Part shown: positions 7,584 through 9,845 of the stretch, in pieces
How the letters are laid out: each line of letters begins with the position of its first letter
Position numbering within the stretch: position 1 is the stretch's first letter
From: UBA2108 sp002713215
Lineage (GTDB): Bacteria > Bacteroidota > Bacteroidia > Flavobacteriales_G > Salibacteraceae
Assembly (NCBI GenBank): GCA_937891015.1
Contig: CALAPY010000021.1
Span: 1 to 9,845 of the forward strand
Length of the DNA stretch: 9,845 nt
Direction: 5' to 3'
Translations under genes and position numbers: made by a program
The notes under the pieces: model-generated
What the model saw: only the letters and a program-made list of their open reading frames with translations
The model's database searches: none
Told to the model about the DNA's origin: nothing

Positions 7584-9845
7584 TTATTCGCTTAATGTTG
7601 GATTTTCTTCATTAAGTAGGGTTATGTGTCCTTTTAGTTCTCTAGGTACAATACCTGAGAGTCTGATTTCATTTACGGTACAGATATAGAAATACACTCC
7701 GGAAGAAGCTTGTTTTTGAGTATCCTTTCTTTTTCCATCCCACAGTATATCGGGGTCAGTTGTTTCAAACATTACCTGTCCCCATCGGTTGAAAATGGTA
7801 ATGTCAATGTCTTTAACGTAGCGGTATGGATAGATAGGTGTAAATCGGTCATTGTGTCCATCCCCACCCGGAGTAAATACATTGGGCAGTTCATAAATCG
7901 GGCAGTTATCTACACATGCACGAGTACTTAATTCACTTTCGTTACCAAATGTGTCGATTGCTGTCACAGCATAACATCCTGCAACCGATTCAAGCTCATC
8001 AAATACCACCACCGTATCATCAATGTCATAGATTTCTCTCAAGAGTTCATAATCGCCCCCAATGGTAGGAGTATAGTATAGGTTGTATCGAACCGCATCC
8101 TTATAATAACAGGAGTTATTAGGATTATTCCAGGAAATAGTGTTTCTAAATAATTTGCATTGACTCTTAACCGAAGGCTTACTCGGAGGGCAGGGGGGGA
8201 TGGTGTCCTTGGGGATACCAACCGCAATTTGAGAATTATTTATAACGGTATCCGGTAGTTCATCAATGGAATATTTTCCCAATCCTTTAACATAGTATCG
8301 GTATTCTTGTTGGTTAACCAGCCCCGAATCAATGTAGGTCAGTCCTTTGACCGTATCAATAGCTCTAAAAGTATCTCTTACTTCCTTGAAAATAACATAT
8401 TCGAAATTTGCCCAGGGTACATTTTGACTCCAGGAAAGATGGAGTCGTCTATCATCCGGTCCGATTTTTAGGAAGGTGCTTGATGCAACGTGAGTTTCTC
8501 CAATTTGATCCTCCTCGCTTAATAGTTCAATTTTATAACTGTACTGGATTTGTTCCGTATTCAATTCAGGAATCTGAACCACCGTGTCAATGGAATTCCA
8601 GGCTCCGTAATCAGGAGAGGTAAATACAAGTTTAGGTGTAGTTGACTCTATCGAATAAATTTTATAACTGTATGGGGGAGGGTAGGTAGTTAAATTAATG
8701 ACCTTGGGCTTGGCAAATGAAAGACTATCAGTACCCTTTTTTACATCAGTACTACCAACGGAGTTTCTGTTAATAATAGGTGTGTTGAAGGGTAGCTTAT
8801 CACAAACTTCATCCGAAGCAATACTCAGAGACCCATCCGAGAACCGGGTAACCACCCGATAACAATAGATTAGGCCATGATACAATCCAACCCCGTTGTT
8901 GTCGTCAACAAATAAATTGGCTGTATGTCCACTGGTACTACCAATTTTAGTGTACCCCAGAAATCCGGGTATTCCCGTTTCACAGGTTCCTGGGGTCCAA
9001 AACGAGGAATCTATTTTACGATAAACGTCGTAACCTGCAATGTTTGCACAGAAGGATGGATCCCAGGTAACCGTCATTTTATTTTTACCGGTAATCACCT
9101 TCATATTCTCCACTTCCGGAGCAATTACCCTAATGTTGAGCGATTGAAAATTAGCCAAAGGAATTGGTGTGTCATGATCTTTGGCTTTAAAAGTCATTAA
9201 ATATTCACCGATCCTAACATGACTACATTGTGTTGCCCATTTAAAAGTAGACTTAACCGTATCCCTTCCTGTAACTGGTTGAGAGAAAGTAGCGGGGCTA
9301 TTTCTTAGCTCAATGGGTTCACCAATCCCCGTAAGGGTAATCTGGTTCCCTAAATCCAGGTCGTAAGCCGTAATAACTTCCTCGATGGTATCTCCGGCAA
9401 CCGAACAAAGATTTTTAAAAGGAAGAAACTGTGGAGGTCTGTTGTTGCATGCAGCGACATCAATTTGCATGTCTCGCAATACTTTTCCAACCGTATCCCA
9501 AACAGGAGGTCCCTGAACCCCTTTTCTTTTACGCCATTCAATAATGGAAATACAAACGTTGTAGACTCCAGTTAGAGCCGGAGCATCCCAGGTAAGTGTT
9601 CCGGTACGTTCATCCAACTGAAATATTTTATTGCCACAATTTGCGATCGGGAAAGAATATCCGGGAATAGGTTTTCCACCGGCACCATAACAAACAGAAA
9701 GTGCATAAGAAAGGCTATCTCCATCCGGATCAACTGCACCGGGATTATGATAAAACCCTTTGCAAAGGCAGGCATCGTCAAGAGGACTAAAGGATAGTTC
9801 AGGAGAACTGTTTGATCCCAATAAGGGATGAATGATTAAAGTGCT
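7584..9845 (-). CDS. Large FN3-containing cell-surface protein, T9SS type B cargo, 5' partial
   Basis: An exported, probably surface-attached protein; 753 residues are visible, numbered from the first full codon at the right edge. The frame has no stop before the edge, and the edge codons continue a known family pattern (STLIIHPLLG before SNSSPEL). The TTG at 9821 is thus not the start, and the signal peptide and roughly 200 residues lie outside. The head has DPDGDSL at 39-45 and LRDMQIDV before CNN at 133. A cadherin-like module follows to about 240. FN3-like modules lie near 242-353, 355-458 (degenerate), 461-545 and 549-648; the clearest show a TVTW or TISW strand, a YxVYR or YNLYY strand and a Y-x-V end. 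The type B sorting domain (CHU_C) is at about 651-745, opening NVFTPGGDGHND with IFNRWG inside. Eight or nine residues follow the last strand. Ligand and role are unknown; adhesion is inferred from architecture. ribE follows 5 bp downstream. Confidence 0.93.
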   Translation of the reverse strand, partial: STLIIHPLLGSNSSPELSFSPLDDACLCKGFYHNPGAVDPDGDSLSYALSVCYGAGGKPIPGYSFPIANCGNKIFQLDERTGTLTWDAPALTGVYNVCISIIEWRKRKGVQGPPVWDTVGKVLRDMQIDVAACNNRPPQFLPFKNLCSVAGDTIEEVITAYDLDLGNQITLTGIGEPIELRNSPATFSQPVTGRDTVKSTFKWATQCSHVRIGEYLMTFKAKDHDTPIPLANFQSLNIRVIAPEVENMKVITGKNKMTVTWDPSFCANIAGYDVYRKIDSSFWTPGTCETGIPGFLGYTKIGSTSGHTANLFVDDNNGVGLYHGLIYCYRVVTRFSDGSLSIASDEVCDKLPFNTPIINRNSVGSTDVKKGTDSLSFAKPKVINLTTYPPPYSYKIYSIESTTPKLVFTSPDYGAWNSIDTVVQIPELNTEQIQYSYKIELLSEEDQIGETHVASSTFLKIGPDDRRLHLSWSQNVPWANFEYVIFKEVRDTFRAIDTVKGLTYIDSGLVNQQEYRYYVKGLGKYSIDELPDTVINNSQIAVGIPKDTIPPCPPSKPSVKSQCKLFRNTISWNNPNNSCYYKDAVRYNLYYTPTIGGDYELLREIYDIDDTVVVFDELESVAGCYAVTAIDTFGNESELSTRACVDNCPIYELPNVFTPGGDGHNDRFTPIYPYRYVKDIDITIFNRWGQVMFETTDPDILWDGKRKDTQKQASSGVYFYICTVNEIRLSGIVPRELKGHITLLNEENPTLSE

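Noticed and set aside
1..9845. CRISPR arrays, tRNA or rRNA genes, insertion sequences, phage or defence genes
   Set aside because: Reading both strands gave no direct-repeat/spacer pattern, cloverleaf, transposase or inverted-repeat ends. Nearly every base is accounted for by the five genes and one 83-bp gap.

Overview
The window comes from a member of the Bacteroidota. Three genes end in the type B sorting domain of the type IX secretion system (T9SS), a system known essentially only from this phylum. No Shine-Dalgarno sequence sits at a usable distance from any visible start, and the DNA looks moderately AT-rich. The surface-protein architectures (SprB-type repeats, PKD and Ig-like modules, CHU_C tails) are typical of gliding or surface-attached Flavobacteriia, Chitinophagia and relatives. 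The sequence alone does not let me name a genus.

Layout, left to right. (1) Positions 2-127, plus strand: the last 41 codons of a type B T9SS cargo gene. (2) Positions 150-5360, plus strand: a complete giant surface protein of about 1736 residues, starting only 22 bp after gene 1. It has a signal peptide, a cysteine-containing N-terminal head, six Ig-like modules (one carrying a large inserted domain), four SprB-type repeats, two PKD-like domains and a type B sorting tail. An intrinsic terminator follows at 5384-5418. (3) Positions 5444-6988, plus strand: pccB, the carboxyltransferase subunit of propionyl-CoA carboxylase. (4) Positions 6985-7578, minus strand: ribE, riboflavin synthase, meeting pccB tail to tail with a 4-bp overlap of the stop codons. 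(5) Positions 7584-9845, minus strand: a third large T9SS surface protein with FN3-like modules. Its 5' end lies beyond the right edge, because the frame stays open to the last base. It lies 5 bp upstream of ribE, so the two are probably co-transcribed.

The two housekeeping enzymes (propionyl-CoA/methylmalonyl-CoA metabolism and riboflavin biosynthesis) have no evident functional link to the three secreted proteins around them. The main structural story is that the two large surface proteins share a homologous N-terminal head and the same class of C-terminal export tail but have entirely different middles: Ig/SprB/PKD in one, FN3 in the other. This looks like modular diversification of a family of exported adhesin-like proteins. 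I see no CRISPR array, RNA gene, insertion sequence, phage gene or recognisable defence system. Nothing here makes a convincing case for a wholly new system. The points most worth checking are the shared-head/different-stalk paralogy and the domain nested inside an Ig-like module. The only gap between genes longer than about 25 bp is 5361-5443, so there is no long gene-free stretch.
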